Positions 1-8,431 of a stretch of 64,000 nt of DNA are shown here, piece by piece. The notes beneath the pieces were generated by a model. That model worked only from the letters and a program-made list of their open reading frames with translations, was not told where the DNA came from and did not search any database. The position numbers and the translations under genes were made by a program. The stretch lies in assembly GCA_016783505.1 (NCBI GenBank), contig JADHWK010000006.1:20276-84275 (forward strand), given 5' to 3'. The DNA comes from Candidatus Zhuqueibacterota bacterium. GTDB taxonomy: Bacteria; BS750m-G25. Position 1 is the stretch's first letter; each line of letters begins with the position of its first letter.

Positions 1-21
1 AAAAATGGTGCTTCTACGATA

Positions 22-735
22 ATGAATAACGAACTTCTTTTTGTCGCTATGACCGGCTTCGGACTTGGGGGGACGCTGTTGGCCTTCGCTCTGGGGGGTA
101 AGGATTGGATTAAGGCCATCATTGGGGTGAACATCATTTTAGCCAATATCTTTGTCACCAAACAAATGAACCTATTTGGAATTGCTGCCACCGGGGGAAA
201 CATCCTCTACGGATCCATCTTCCTGGCCACCGACCTGCTCTGCGAGCATTATGATAAAAAGGAAGCCCGGGATGGGGTGATGATGGGATTCTTCTTCGCC
301 CTGTTCTTTCTGGTGGTCTCTCAGCTCATTTTGGTGTTTATTCCCAATAAATGGGATACCGTTCAGGAAAGCATGAAGCATATCTTTGGCTTTGTTCCCC
401 GCATCATCTTCGCCTCCCTGGTGGCCTACCTGGTCAGCCAGCTTCACGATGTGTGGATGTATCACAAAATTAAAATTTTCAAACCAGCCAAAAAATGGCT
501 CTGGTTACGTAACAATGGGTCCACCTGGCTCAGTCAATTGATAGACAGTGTGGTTTTCTCCCTTGTTGCTTTTTGGGGCACGATGCCGTTTTCTGTGGTT
601 CTTCAGATCATTTTCACCACCTACGTCCTGAAGATTATCGTCGCCGCCTGCGATACCCCGTTTATTTATTTGAGTTATGCTATTAAAGGGAGAAGAAAAC
701 CATTACTCTTTACAGCAACTAGCCCCGAGAAATGA
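22..735 (+). CDS. yhhQ: YhhQ-family queuosine precursor transporter
   Basis: A 237-residue integral membrane protein with about six hydrophobic segments. The segment TDLLCEHYDKKEARDGVMMGF matches the signature region of the YhhQ/DUF165 family, which imports queuosine precursors (preQ0/preQ1 or related bases) across the inner membrane. Length is close to the E. coli protein. The ATG at 22 is chosen because an upstream ATG at 5 runs into a stop after five codons. The 3' end overlaps the next gene by four bases (ATGA), so the two are probably cotranscribed. The exact substrate is inferred from the family; no queuosine genes are seen in the window. Confidence 0.82.
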   Translation: MNNELLFVAMTGFGLGGTLLAFALGGKDWIKAIIGVNIILANIFVTKQMNLFGIAATGGNILYGSIFLATDLLCEHYDKKEARDGVMMGFFFALFFLVVSQLILVFIPNKWDTVQESMKHIFGFVPRIIFASLVAYLVSQLHDVWMYHKIKIFKPAKKWLWLRNNGSTWLSQLIDSVVFSLVAFWGTMPFSVVLQIIFTTYVLKIIVAACDTPFIYLSYAIKGRRKPLLFTATSPEK

Positions 736-1601
736 TCTCTACGATTTTAATAAGCCTTCGTCCCAATCAGTGGACGAAGAATCTTTTCCTCTTCGCCGGC
801 ATCGTTTTTTCCCGTCAGTTGACGAATATGGAGGCCTTAACCAAGGTCCTGGGGGGCTTTATCGCTTTCTGTCTCCTTTCCAGTGCCAACTATCTGATCA
901 ACGATGTGCTGGACATAGAGGAGGACAGGCAGCATCCGGTCAAGTCCCGGAGGCCTATTCCCAGCGGGGCGTTATCGGTCAGGCTGGCGGTGGCCGTTGC
1001 CCTGGGGATGATGGCCGGGGGGTTGCTGCTATCTTTCCTCCTTAATCCCGTGTTCGGACTGGTTGCCCTGGGTTATCTGGTGTTGACCGTGGCCTATTCC
1101 TTAGCCCTGAAAAATGTGGTGCTGGTGGACATCCTGACGGTGGCAGTGGGGTATGTGCTGCGGGCCATCGGGGGGGCGGCGGTGATCGGGGTGGAAATCT
1201 CCTCCTGGCTTCTGATCTGCACCATCCTACTTTCCCTGTTTTTGGTATTGGGCAAGCGGAGGGGGGATCTGGTTTTGGCGGTTTCTAATCCCAGCGGAAA
1301 TCGGAGAACCTTGCAAAAATATGACCTGACCCTGTTGGATCAGATGATCACCATCACCGGCGCAGCGGCTATTCTGTCCTATGCCCTGTATACCATGTCG
1401 GCACGTACGGTTGGCGAGTTTCATACCGAGAACCTGCGGTATACCTTAATCTTCGTCGTCTACGGCATCTTCCGTTATCTTTACCTGCTTCGGAAAGGGG
1501 AGGGGCGGGCGCCGGAAGAAATTCTAATCACAGACAAACCCCTGCTTATAAATTTGATCCTATGGGCTGGGTGTGTGGGTTTAGTTATTTACAGTTACTA
1601 A
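732..1601 (+). CDS. UbiA-like decaprenyl-phosphate phosphoribosyltransferase
   Basis: A 289-residue polytopic protein of the UbiA superfamily. It starts with LRPNQWTKNLFLFAG and has the first Asp-rich motif NDVLDIEEDRQHPVKSRRPIPSG near residues 58-80, then a KRRGDL segment near 175. This pattern is typical of the branch that moves 5-phosphoribose from PRPP to a polyprenyl phosphate (Rv3806c-like), rather than quinone prenyltransferases. In mycobacteria the product leads to arabinan precursors; in other bacteria the role is less certain. Translation is coupled to the upstream transporter by a 4-bp overlap. The family call is firm, the substrate is inferred. Confidence 0.8.
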   Translation: MISTILISLRPNQWTKNLFLFAGIVFSRQLTNMEALTKVLGGFIAFCLLSSANYLINDVLDIEEDRQHPVKSRRPIPSGALSVRLAVAVALGMMAGGLLLSFLLNPVFGLVALGYLVLTVAYSLALKNVVLVDILTVAVGYVLRAIGGAAVIGVEISSWLLICTILLSLFLVLGKRRGDLVLAVSNPSGNRRTLQKYDLTLLDQMITITGAAAILSYALYTMSARTVGEFHTENLRYTLIFVVYGIFRYLYLLRKGEGRAPEEILITDKPLLINLILWAGCVGLVIYSY

Positions 1602-1672
1602 GAACGATCCGGCATCTTACGGATGTCTTTTTATCGCCCCGTATAATTTTCAAGCAATCATAAGCTGCCTTA

Positions 1673-1693
1673 AACACGGTCACAGACCGTGTT
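1673..1693. repeat. REP-like hairpin, variant of the 58-63 kb family
   Basis: AACACGGTC-ACA-GACCGTGTT is a perfect 9-bp stem with an ACA loop. It has the same architecture as GACACCGTC-ACA-GACGGTGTC, found three times around the RAYT/restriction region at 58.4-63.2 kb. It lies in the gap between the UbiA-like gene and the DUF362 gene. Confidence 0.6.
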
Positions 1694-1745
1694 AGATACC
1701 TTTCTGACATTTTATAGTTATGCGATTTATTAAATCTCCATCTTT

Positions 1746-2831
1746 ATGATGAACTCCAAAGTAGCCGTATTGAAAACTTCGCCCGAGTCGGTAATTGAAG
1801 ATTATGGAAAGCTGATGCGGCTGGCGGAATACGAAAAATACCTACCTAAGGATAAAAACACCGCCTTAAAGATAAACATCTCCTGGCATACCTTCTACCC
1901 TGCCTGTTCGTCCGCTCCCTGGCAGCTGGACGGTGTTATCAAAACCCTTCTAGAAGACGGTTATCCCCGGGAAAAACTGTACGGCTGCCATAATAAGACG
2001 GTGGTGGTGAGTGCTAAGAGAGGGGAAATCAATAACAAACAGAAACAGGTTGTAGTTGATAAATACGGGCTGAAGAACGTTCACCTCTACGAAAATGAAG
2101 AATGGGTGACCTATGAGCCTAAGGGGGATATGCTGGTGTTGCCGGAGATCTACCCCGATGGAATCCGTATCCCCAGACGTCTGATCGGGGACAATGTTAT
2201 CCATCTGCCCACCATGAAGACACATGTGTTTACCACCATTACTGGAGCCATGAAGAATGCCTTCGGGGGGCTGTTGCACGACAAGCGGCACCACACCCAT
2301 TCGGTCATTCACGAAACGTTGGTGGACCTGCTGACCATTCAACGGGAAATACACCCGGGGATCTTCGCAGTGATGGACGGGGCATTCGCCGGGGACGGAC
2401 CCGGTCCCCGGTGCATGGTGCCCCATGTCAAAGGTTACATTTTGGCTTCCAGGGATCAGGTGGCCATTGATGCCGTAGCCGCAAAAATGATGGGGATTGA
2501 CCCATTGTCCCTGAAATTCATCCGGTTAGCCCACCAGCGGGGATTGGGCTGCGGGGATCCGGCTGAGATTGAGATCGTGGGGGACGACATTGAAGGTATT
2601 AACTGGGGTTTCTCAAGGAACGGAAACACCCTCGCCTCCTGGGGTCAAAAGCTAATCTACTGGGGCCCTTTGAAGCCTCTGGAAAAATTCCTATTAGGGA
2701 CGGCTATTGCCCCCTGGTCCTATTTAGCCTCCTTTCTCTATCATGACGTCTATTGGTATCCCTTCGTCGGCAGGAAGAGGGTGAAGGAAAGTTTGGAGAC
2801 GGAATGGGGGCGATTGTTCGAGCGGTACTGA
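1746..2831 (+). CDS. DUF362 domain protein
   Basis: A 361-residue soluble protein. The core (KINISWHTFYPA, HLPTMKTHVFTTITGAMKNAFGGLLHDKRH, VMDGAFAGDGPGPR, ASRDQVAIDAVAAKMMGIDP) is the DUF362 pattern, a family often fused to ferredoxin domains and of unknown biochemical function. No cysteine cluster for iron-sulfur binding is present here, so this is the ferredoxin-less form. The C-terminal 80 residues (WGQKLIYWGPLKPLEKFLLGT...) are hydrophobic and may touch the membrane. Start at the first of two tandem ATGs; either is possible. It stands alone between two hairpin-containing gaps. Confidence 0.75.
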   Translation: MMNSKVAVLKTSPESVIEDYGKLMRLAEYEKYLPKDKNTALKINISWHTFYPACSSAPWQLDGVIKTLLEDGYPREKLYGCHNKTVVVSAKRGEINNKQKQVVVDKYGLKNVHLYENEEWVTYEPKGDMLVLPEIYPDGIRIPRRLIGDNVIHLPTMKTHVFTTITGAMKNAFGGLLHDKRHHTHSVIHETLVDLLTIQREIHPGIFAVMDGAFAGDGPGPRCMVPHVKGYILASRDQVAIDAVAAKMMGIDPLSLKFIRLAHQRGLGCGDPAEIEIVGDDIEGINWGFSRNGNTLASWGQKLIYWGPLKPLEKFLLGTAIAPWSYLASFLYHDVYWYPFVGRKRVKESLETEWGRLFERY

Positions 2832-2880
2832 CTTCGGGTGATTAATTCTAAATTCAACATTGACCGAAGGTTCGCTGTAG

Positions 2881-3001
2881 TGAAAAAACACTGAATTGTT
2901 GATTGTTAATTGCCAATTGTTAAAACCTAGGTTCCAGCATCAATCAGCAATCATCAATGAGCAATCCTTTCAATGTCATTCGGTGTTTTCTGAATCTGGG
3001 T
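2881..3001. repeat. Dispersed imperfect palindrome, family A copy 1
   Basis: Contains ACACTGAATTGTTGATTG, TTAATTG, CAGCATCAATCAGCAATCA and closes with CGGTGTTTTCTGAATCTGGG. Left words (TTGATTG, TAATTG) and right words (CAATCA, CAATTA) are reverse complements, so the element can fold into a long imperfect hairpin. Near-identical copies lie at 15562, 31938 and 56106, each directly after a plus-strand gene and before another plus-strand gene. Confidence 0.8.
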
Positions 3002-3041
3002 TAATTTTAGGGGATTGAACTTCTAAAATCTGGGAGGTAGC

Positions 3042-3806
3042 ATGAAAAAAATCTTTTTGGTTCTAGTATTGTTACTTGTCTTTGGTTCCTGGGCCTTTCC
3101 CCAGGGCATGAAGACCGCCGAGATCAAAGGGTTGATTGACTCCCCCACAGCCGGCTCCTTGAAGAGGGCCCAGTATGATTTTGAGGTGAGGCTCTTCCCC
3201 GGGGGTGGGGCCTTGGCCGGTTTTTCCATCGGGCTTTTCGACCGGCTAATGATGGGCATCTTCTACGGGGGGGAAAGCATCATTGCCGATTCGGCCATCA
3301 ACTGGAACGCCCAACCGGGGGTGATCTTCAAATACCGGCTGTTTGAGGAGACGATGAAGTTCCCCGCCCTTTCTATCGGCTACTCCTCGCAGGGCTACGG
3401 GGCCTACAATGATTCCACCAAGCGGTATGCCATCAAGGCCAAAGGGTTCTTCGTGGTGGCCGGGAGAAACTTTAAGGTGGACGGACTGGGTTTTTTGGGC
3501 GTGCACGGAGGGATCAACTACAATCCCCAGGAAAAGATGACGGGGGGGGATCGGCCTGACCTCTACGTAGGCCTGGATAAATCCATCAACGAGGAAATCT
3601 CCGTGGTCGCCGAATACGACTTCGCCTGGAATGATTTGAAAGATTCCTCATTTAAAATCAATACCACAGGCTATCTCAACGCCGGCTTGAGGTGGACCTT
3701 TGCCTCCCGGATCAGCATCGAACTGGATTTTAAGAACATCCTCAAAAAGAACGAGGCTCCGGGGGTCAGTCGGGAGATTAAAATCAATTATTTGGAGTCA
3801 TTTTAA
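3042..3806 (+). CDS. Outer-membrane beta-barrel protein, YjbH-like
   Basis: A 254-residue protein with a clear signal peptide (MKKIFLVLVLLLVFGSWAFPQ). The rest alternates aromatic and small residues in short beta-strand-like stretches (FEVRLFPGGGALAGFSIGLFDRLMMGIFYGG) and ends in an aromatic residue (LESF), as barrel proteins often do. The opening resembles YjbH/DUF940-type barrels. A GGGAGG ribosome-binding site sits 7 nt before the ATG. No catalytic motif is seen; a structural or transport role in the outer membrane is inferred. Confidence 0.65.
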   Translation: MKKIFLVLVLLLVFGSWAFPQGMKTAEIKGLIDSPTAGSLKRAQYDFEVRLFPGGGALAGFSIGLFDRLMMGIFYGGESIIADSAINWNAQPGVIFKYRLFEETMKFPALSIGYSSQGYGAYNDSTKRYAIKAKGFFVVAGRNFKVDGLGFLGVHGGINYNPQEKMTGGDRPDLYVGLDKSINEEISVVAEYDFAWNDLKDSSFKINTTGYLNAGLRWTFASRISIELDFKNILKKNEAPGVSREIKINYLESF

Positions 3807-3875
3807 CCACCCGGGGCAGCTTCAGGCATTGGTCAACATGGGAATCGTAGGGGAGGCCTGGAAACAAAAGTTGAA

Positions 3876-3897
3876 GTGCTAACAAATTTGTTAGCAC
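3876..3897. promoter_or_regulatory. Perfect 22-bp palindrome, possible operator
   Basis: GTGCTAACAAATTTGTTAGCAC is a perfect inverted repeat with no spacer, 25 nt before the lipoprotein gene at 3922, and followed by a further half-site-like ATGTTAGTA. No T-run follows, so an intrinsic terminator is unlikely. Perfect symmetry near a start codon suggests a dimeric regulator's site. It is not the CIRCE element. Confidence 0.45.
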
Positions 3898-3921
3898 CAA
3901 AATGTTAGTAAAAAAGGGGTA

Positions 3922-4410
3922 ATGAAAATGATATTTAGGGCAAGAAAGGAATTAATTCTCATTCCTATTGCGGTAGCGGTGTTCTTAGCGATAGGCTGCT
4001 ACACCCTTATCCGCCATCCCGACTTGAAGGATCAGGCCGATGATCAAGGGCCCACTCATATCCATTACGGCAATGTCTGCACCGATTGTCATGGGAGCTA
4101 TCATGACTTTTACCCCTATCCCGCCTTTCGTTCCGATTATTCCTACTATCGCTGGCGGGGCTATTACGATTATCCCTGGTGGTGGGATTGGTATTATTAT
4201 CCTAGCTACGATGGGGATGAACTACTCCTGAAGCCTAAGGAAAGGCGCTTCTTCGGCCGTCGGCGGGGGCTGGATGATCAGGGTCGTTATTCCAGTCCTT
4301 CGCGGCGAAGGGAAAGCGGTGGCCGGGGTGAGGGGGTTAAGAGGAGCAGCCCCCCGAGGAAGGAGAATAAACAGGAGAGGCCCAAGAAAAAGCGCCGAGG
4401 CCTGGAATAA
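3922..4410 (+). CDS. Small lipoprotein with a single CxxCH motif
   Basis: A 162-residue protein with an N-terminal hydrophobic segment ending in a lipobox-like LAIGC (Cys at about residue 26). Soon after comes NVCTDCHGS, a CxxCH motif that binds c-type haem in secreted proteins. The middle is extremely rich in Tyr and Trp (YYRWRGYYDYPWWWDWYYYP) and the last 70 residues are strongly basic and low in complexity (RRRESGGRGEG, PKKKRRGLE). One haem site in such an unusual frame could also be a fortuitous or metal-binding motif. A perfect palindrome lies upstream. I do not recognise the full-length family. Confidence 0.6.
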   Translation: MKMIFRARKELILIPIAVAVFLAIGCYTLIRHPDLKDQADDQGPTHIHYGNVCTDCHGSYHDFYPYPAFRSDYSYYRWRGYYDYPWWWDWYYYPSYDGDELLLKPKERRFFGRRRGLDDQGRYSSPSRRRESGGRGEGVKRSSPPRKENKQERPKKKRRGLE

Positions 4411-4507
4411 CAAAGATGAACTTAGCCCCCTCGGGGCAATCGGTCAGGCGCCCGACTGACTGGAATAATGGCCTACAGCGACGTTAAAATAGCAAAAAAA
4501 AGATGAA

Positions 4508-5773
4508 ATGACACGAATTTCTTCAATCTGCGGTTTTGGGTTTTTCTTGTTGTCTGCGCTGATTATAAAAATCCCATCGGCTTGGTGCCAGGAGGAGATG
4601 GTCATCTTGACCCGGTCCTTTGGCGTCGGGGCTAGGGCCATGGGGATGGGAGGGGCCTACGTGGGGGTATGTGACGATTTTACCGCTACTCAATTCAACC
4701 CGGCCGGGCTGGCTCAGATTCGGAGAATCGAAATCCAGACCGGTCTTTCCCATCTTTTCGCCCACCATGAGGGCGCCTATTATGGTACTACAAAAAAGGA
4801 TATGACGGGCTATACCCGAATAAATACTATAGGAGTTGTCTTTCCCTATCCGGTCTACCGGGGAAGCCTGGTTTTTGCGGCTGGATATAATCGGGCAATC
4901 AGCTTTGACGGTTCGGCCACCTTTACGGGATATAATCCGGTGCAAGTTGCGAAGGTGGATGCCCTTGAGCTTGAGAACGGGGGATTGGGGCCCATCACCT
5001 TAGCCAGTGCGGTGGACTTTTTAAAAGACCTCTCCTTAGGATTTTCCTTAGACATCTGGATGGGAAAGGACGAATATAGCTGGCAGGTTGAGAAACATAT
5101 TTTAGACAGTTTCGGGAACGTATATATAGATTCCACTCTTAACGATAATATCAGCACGAAATTCACTGGCATTACCCTTAAATTCGGTTGTCTCTATCGG
5201 ATGGGGTCAACCCTTCGGGTGGGCGCAGTAATCTCACCCCCGATCACACTTACTGCTGAAGAGACATGGAATATGTCTGATGAGGTGAGGGATGTGGATA
5301 CGACGGTATTTTCCTCGTGGTCTGGGGATTACACCTACAAAATTCGACGGCCCTTTTCCTTTGCCGCAGGGCTATCCCTTTCCTTCGCCTTTCTGCTCCT
5401 TACCGCCGATTGGAGCTACACTGATTGGCGGCAGATGAAATATACCTACCCGGCTGAATTTCTGAGGAAAAACCCGGGCTTTCGGAATGGGTATCGGGCC
5501 ACCACCCGGACACGTATTGGGTTGGAATTTCCGGTTCCCCGTACGGGCTTAAGGCTGCGGGGTGGATACGGGGTTGATCCGCTGGCTTATCAATGTCATC
5601 AAATTAAAAAAGATAGGCACTATTTTTCGTTGGGGGCGGGTATCACTTTCACGGGAAAGGTGGCGGTTGACCTCGCCTTTGTCCGGGAAGAATGGGAAAT
5701 GGCTACTACAGGTTACATTGTTGAGGACATACGTCACGATAAAATCTTCTTTACTGCTACCTTTCGGATATAA
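4508..5773 (+). CDS. OmpP1/FadL-type outer-membrane transporter
   Basis: A 421-residue protein with a signal peptide (ending about SAWCQ). The N-terminal GVGARAMGMGGAYVGVCDDFTATQFNPAGLAQI is the hallmark of the OmpP1/FadL/TodX and PorV superfamily. Length and the long series of amphipathic strands ending with FTATFRI fit a FadL-like barrel of about 14 strands that passes hydrophobic compounds across the outer membrane. It follows the CxxCH lipoprotein by about 95 bp. The substrate cannot be told. Confidence 0.75.
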   Translation: MTRISSICGFGFFLLSALIIKIPSAWCQEEMVILTRSFGVGARAMGMGGAYVGVCDDFTATQFNPAGLAQIRRIEIQTGLSHLFAHHEGAYYGTTKKDMTGYTRINTIGVVFPYPVYRGSLVFAAGYNRAISFDGSATFTGYNPVQVAKVDALELENGGLGPITLASAVDFLKDLSLGFSLDIWMGKDEYSWQVEKHILDSFGNVYIDSTLNDNISTKFTGITLKFGCLYRMGSTLRVGAVISPPITLTAEETWNMSDEVRDVDTTVFSSWSGDYTYKIRRPFSFAAGLSLSFAFLLLTADWSYTDWRQMKYTYPAEFLRKNPGFRNGYRATTRTRIGLEFPVPRTGLRLRGGYGVDPLAYQCHQIKKDRHYFSLGAGITFTGKVAVDLAFVREEWEMATTGYIVEDIRHDKIFFTATFRI

Positions 5774-5918
5774 GTTGCGGGGTTAATCCGTAAGGATTTT
5801 ATAGGGCCTTAAAATGGTAACAGTATTTTGGTCAGTTTTTATAAAATAACTGTTGCTGTTCCATCCCGTAGCAGTTTTAAAACACCCATAGCAGAGATAG
5901 GAAATGGGGTGAAAAACC

Positions 5919-7889
5919 ATGGTTGTCAAAGAAAAAGGATTGAAGGGAGTGAACGAGGAACTTTTGGCCCTCCAGGAAATATCCACCTCCATCCAGGAGA
6001 CATTGGAACTAAATGATGTATTGCAGAAGGTCGCCGATGGTATTGTCAGGATTCTGGGATTTAATGTCTCGGTCATTTTATTGAAAGATAGGGAAGGGGA
6101 CCTTGGTCGGGTCGTCGCCCTGTCATCTGAGGCTGGCCTGGTTAAGAAGATCGAACGAATCCTGGAATGCAGATTCACCGATATTCAATTTCCCGCCGCA
6201 AGGGACTACAGTGAAAGTGTTCAGAAAGTGCTGGATGGACAAGTTGTGGTGAGTGAAAGCCTTCATGAACTGGCCAGACCGACGTTGAGCAAAACGGTCT
6301 GTTTGGCTCTACAAAGAGCGGGAGACGTCAAAACATTTATCGTGGTTCCTCTATCCGCTAAGGGAGAAATTATTGGGGCCATTTTAGCTTCTTCACCAAG
6401 GGTGGGAATATCGGAAAAGGAACGGGGATCATTAATTTCTTTTGCCAACCAGGCGGCCCTCGCTGTCGAGAACAGCCGGTTGTTCCAGGAAACCCGAAGG
6501 AGCCTGTCCGACCTCTCTATCCTGAACAAGGTCAGCCAGGCCATCAGTTCCACCCTTAACCTCGGGGAGATATGCGATCTTGTGGTCAAGACGGTGGCTT
6601 CAGCCATGGTGGCCAAGATCTGCACCATCCGGTTTGTGGAGGGGGATGAGCTGACGGTAGGGACCGCCTTCGGATACAGCGATGAGGAGGCCCGGGGCCA
6701 TCGGATACCCATAGACGAGCGATTGGCCGAGATTGTGCGGGATAAGCGGTCTTTCGTAGTTGAGGACTTATGGGCGGATGCCGGGCTTCCCAAAAGCCGG
6801 TGGCAGCGCATGAAGAAGGAGGGGGTACGTTCCTTCCTGGGGGTTCCCATAATTTCCCTGGGGAAGACCACCGCCATTTTAAGCGTCTACAAGGAAGTCC
6901 CCCATGCCTTTGGTAAGGGGGATATCAGGCTTCTTTCCACCATTGCCAATCAGGTGGCGGTGGCCCTGGAGAACGCCCGGCTGTATCAGGAAGTGATGGA
7001 TTCAGAAAAGAAATACGAAACCCTGGTAGAGCAGTCCAATGATGCTATTTATATTCTGCAAGAAGGAAAGTTTGTCTACATTAATCCCACATTTGAGGAG
7101 CTTTTGGGTTATAGTCTGACAGAGACTTCCGCTGTCGGGTTCGATTTTATGAAACTGGTGGCCCCGAAGAGTCAGGATTTGATCAAAGCGAGGATGGAAA
7201 AAAGCGCCAGGGGGAAAACTGTTCCCCTGCGGTACGAGTTCAAGGGGTTGACAAAAGATGGCCGCGAAATAGATTTCGATGTCAGCATTACCCATATTGA
7301 TTACCAGGACAAACCGGCGACCCAGGGAATATTGCGGGATATTACAGAGAGAAAGAAAATGGAGCAGAGACTGGTGGAATCGGAGAAAAAGTACCGGGCT
7401 TTAGTGGAGAACGTGCCCAATGTCATCTATCGGGATGAGCCGGACGGGAGGACGTTCTACATGAGTCCCTATATTGAAAAGATGATTGGCTACCGGCCCG
7501 AGGACTTCTACGGCGATCAGGAGCTGTGGTGGAAGGTGATCCATCCGGATGACCAGGCCGGGGTCCGGGGAAAATTAGATCGGATGCTAAAGACCGGGGA
7601 GGAGTTCCGCTGGGAATACCGGATGCGCCATAGAAACAGGAAGGACATCATCTGGACCTACGATAGAGCCGTTGCGGTAAGGGATGAAAAGGGCAATATT
7701 CTCTATTTTGAGGGGATATTGCAGGATATTACTGACAGAAAAATAGCAGAAGAGGAATTGAAAAGACTGAACGAGGAGTTGACCAAAAAAATTGATGCCC
7801 TGGAAACGTTTAAAAAGGTCACCGTGGACCGGGAGCTGAAGATGATTGAACTGAAGAAAAGAATAAAGGAATTAGAGGGGGGGGGTTAA
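5919..7889 (+). CDS. GAF-GAF-PAS-PAS sensory protein without kinase domain
   Basis: A 656-residue soluble protein. Approximate order: GAF 25-170 (VLQKVADGIVRILGFNVSVILL), GAF 185-345 (ending FANQ/IANQVAVALENARLYQE), PAS 355-475 (YETLVEQSNDAIYILQEGKFVYINPTFEELLGY...ITERKKMEQ), PAS 480-605 (YRALVENVPNVIYRDEPDGRTFYMSP...ILQDITDRKIAEEE), then a coiled coil 605-655. There is no HisKA or ATPase domain, and none in the bases before the next gene, so it is a receiver of signals with no output of its own. It ends 17 bp before the kinase-type gene that follows and probably works with it. Confidence 0.8.
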   Translation: MVVKEKGLKGVNEELLALQEISTSIQETLELNDVLQKVADGIVRILGFNVSVILLKDREGDLGRVVALSSEAGLVKKIERILECRFTDIQFPAARDYSESVQKVLDGQVVVSESLHELARPTLSKTVCLALQRAGDVKTFIVVPLSAKGEIIGAILASSPRVGISEKERGSLISFANQAALAVENSRLFQETRRSLSDLSILNKVSQAISSTLNLGEICDLVVKTVASAMVAKICTIRFVEGDELTVGTAFGYSDEEARGHRIPIDERLAEIVRDKRSFVVEDLWADAGLPKSRWQRMKKEGVRSFLGVPIISLGKTTAILSVYKEVPHAFGKGDIRLLSTIANQVAVALENARLYQEVMDSEKKYETLVEQSNDAIYILQEGKFVYINPTFEELLGYSLTETSAVGFDFMKLVAPKSQDLIKARMEKSARGKTVPLRYEFKGLTKDGREIDFDVSITHIDYQDKPATQGILRDITERKKMEQRLVESEKKYRALVENVPNVIYRDEPDGRTFYMSPYIEKMIGYRPEDFYGDQELWWKVIHPDDQAGVRGKLDRMLKTGEEFRWEYRMRHRNRKDIIWTYDRAVAVRDEKGNILYFEGILQDITDRKIAEEELKRLNEELTKKIDALETFKKVTVDRELKMIELKKRIKELEGGG

Positions 7890-7906
7890 TCGGTGGGGAA
7901 GAGAGG

Positions 7907-8431
7907 ATGAAAAGGAACATTTTATTCCTCGCTGCGACTGTTCTCATCATTATCGTATTGGTGGCGGTGGGCCGTAAGGTCTATAAAGATACAGAGAAGG
8001 CGGTGGTCAGGCAGTTCAACCAGCAGCAGATGCTGATGGCCAGTCAGGCGGCGCAGGGGATAGAAGATTATTTTAATGGGGTAAAAGAAGAATTGCTGTT
8101 GTTATCAAAAATGACCACCATCCAATACCTTGAGCCGCAATCTTATTTTGAGGAAATGGATAGGGTTCGGAGGTCCTTTATGCCTTCTTAATAAATTGAC
8201 GGCACCTTGCTTTACCATCCAGAACATCCCGAGATGGTGGGAAACAGCATTTTTCAGAGGGATGAGAGTTGCTACCAGTGCCACCAGTCATTTGATCTGC
8301 AAGAAGAGATGGTCAAAGGAGGGGCAGGAATGGGGATTTATCCGGTGCAAATCGGTCAAAAGAAACCGATCGCTTTTTCGCCCGTCCGGATTGAAAACTA
8401 ACTATGGTCCATCGCCGTCGGAGCCCCCTAC
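7907..8431 (+). pseudogene. Nonsense-interrupted periplasmic haem-c sensor half of a histidine kinase
   Basis: One reading frame runs from ATG 7907 straight into the kinase gene at 8432, broken only by TAA TAA at 8189-8194 and TAA at 8399-8401. Translated through, it gives a membrane anchor (ILFLAATVLIIIVLVAVG), a helix, then IDGTLLYHPEHPEMVGNSIF, DESCYQCHQSFD and LWSIAVGAPYLEI, the pattern of a Cache-type periplasmic sensor joined to a second membrane segment. CYQCH is a c-type haem motif, so the ancestral protein was probably a haem-c redox or gas sensor. A few residues also seem missing before IDGT. Either the sensor half is dead, or the assembly contains errors. Confidence 0.7.

Noticed and set aside
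172-465. Minus-strand ORFs over the first genes and many other long antisense ORFs
   Set aside because: They lie opposite strongly supported genes, lack start signals and show low-complexity His/Gly-rich translations typical of shadows in GC-rich DNA.
3876-3897. CIRCE (HrcA) heat-shock operator
   Set aside because: CIRCE is TTAGCACTC-N9-GAGTGCTAA; this palindrome has no spacer and a different half-site.
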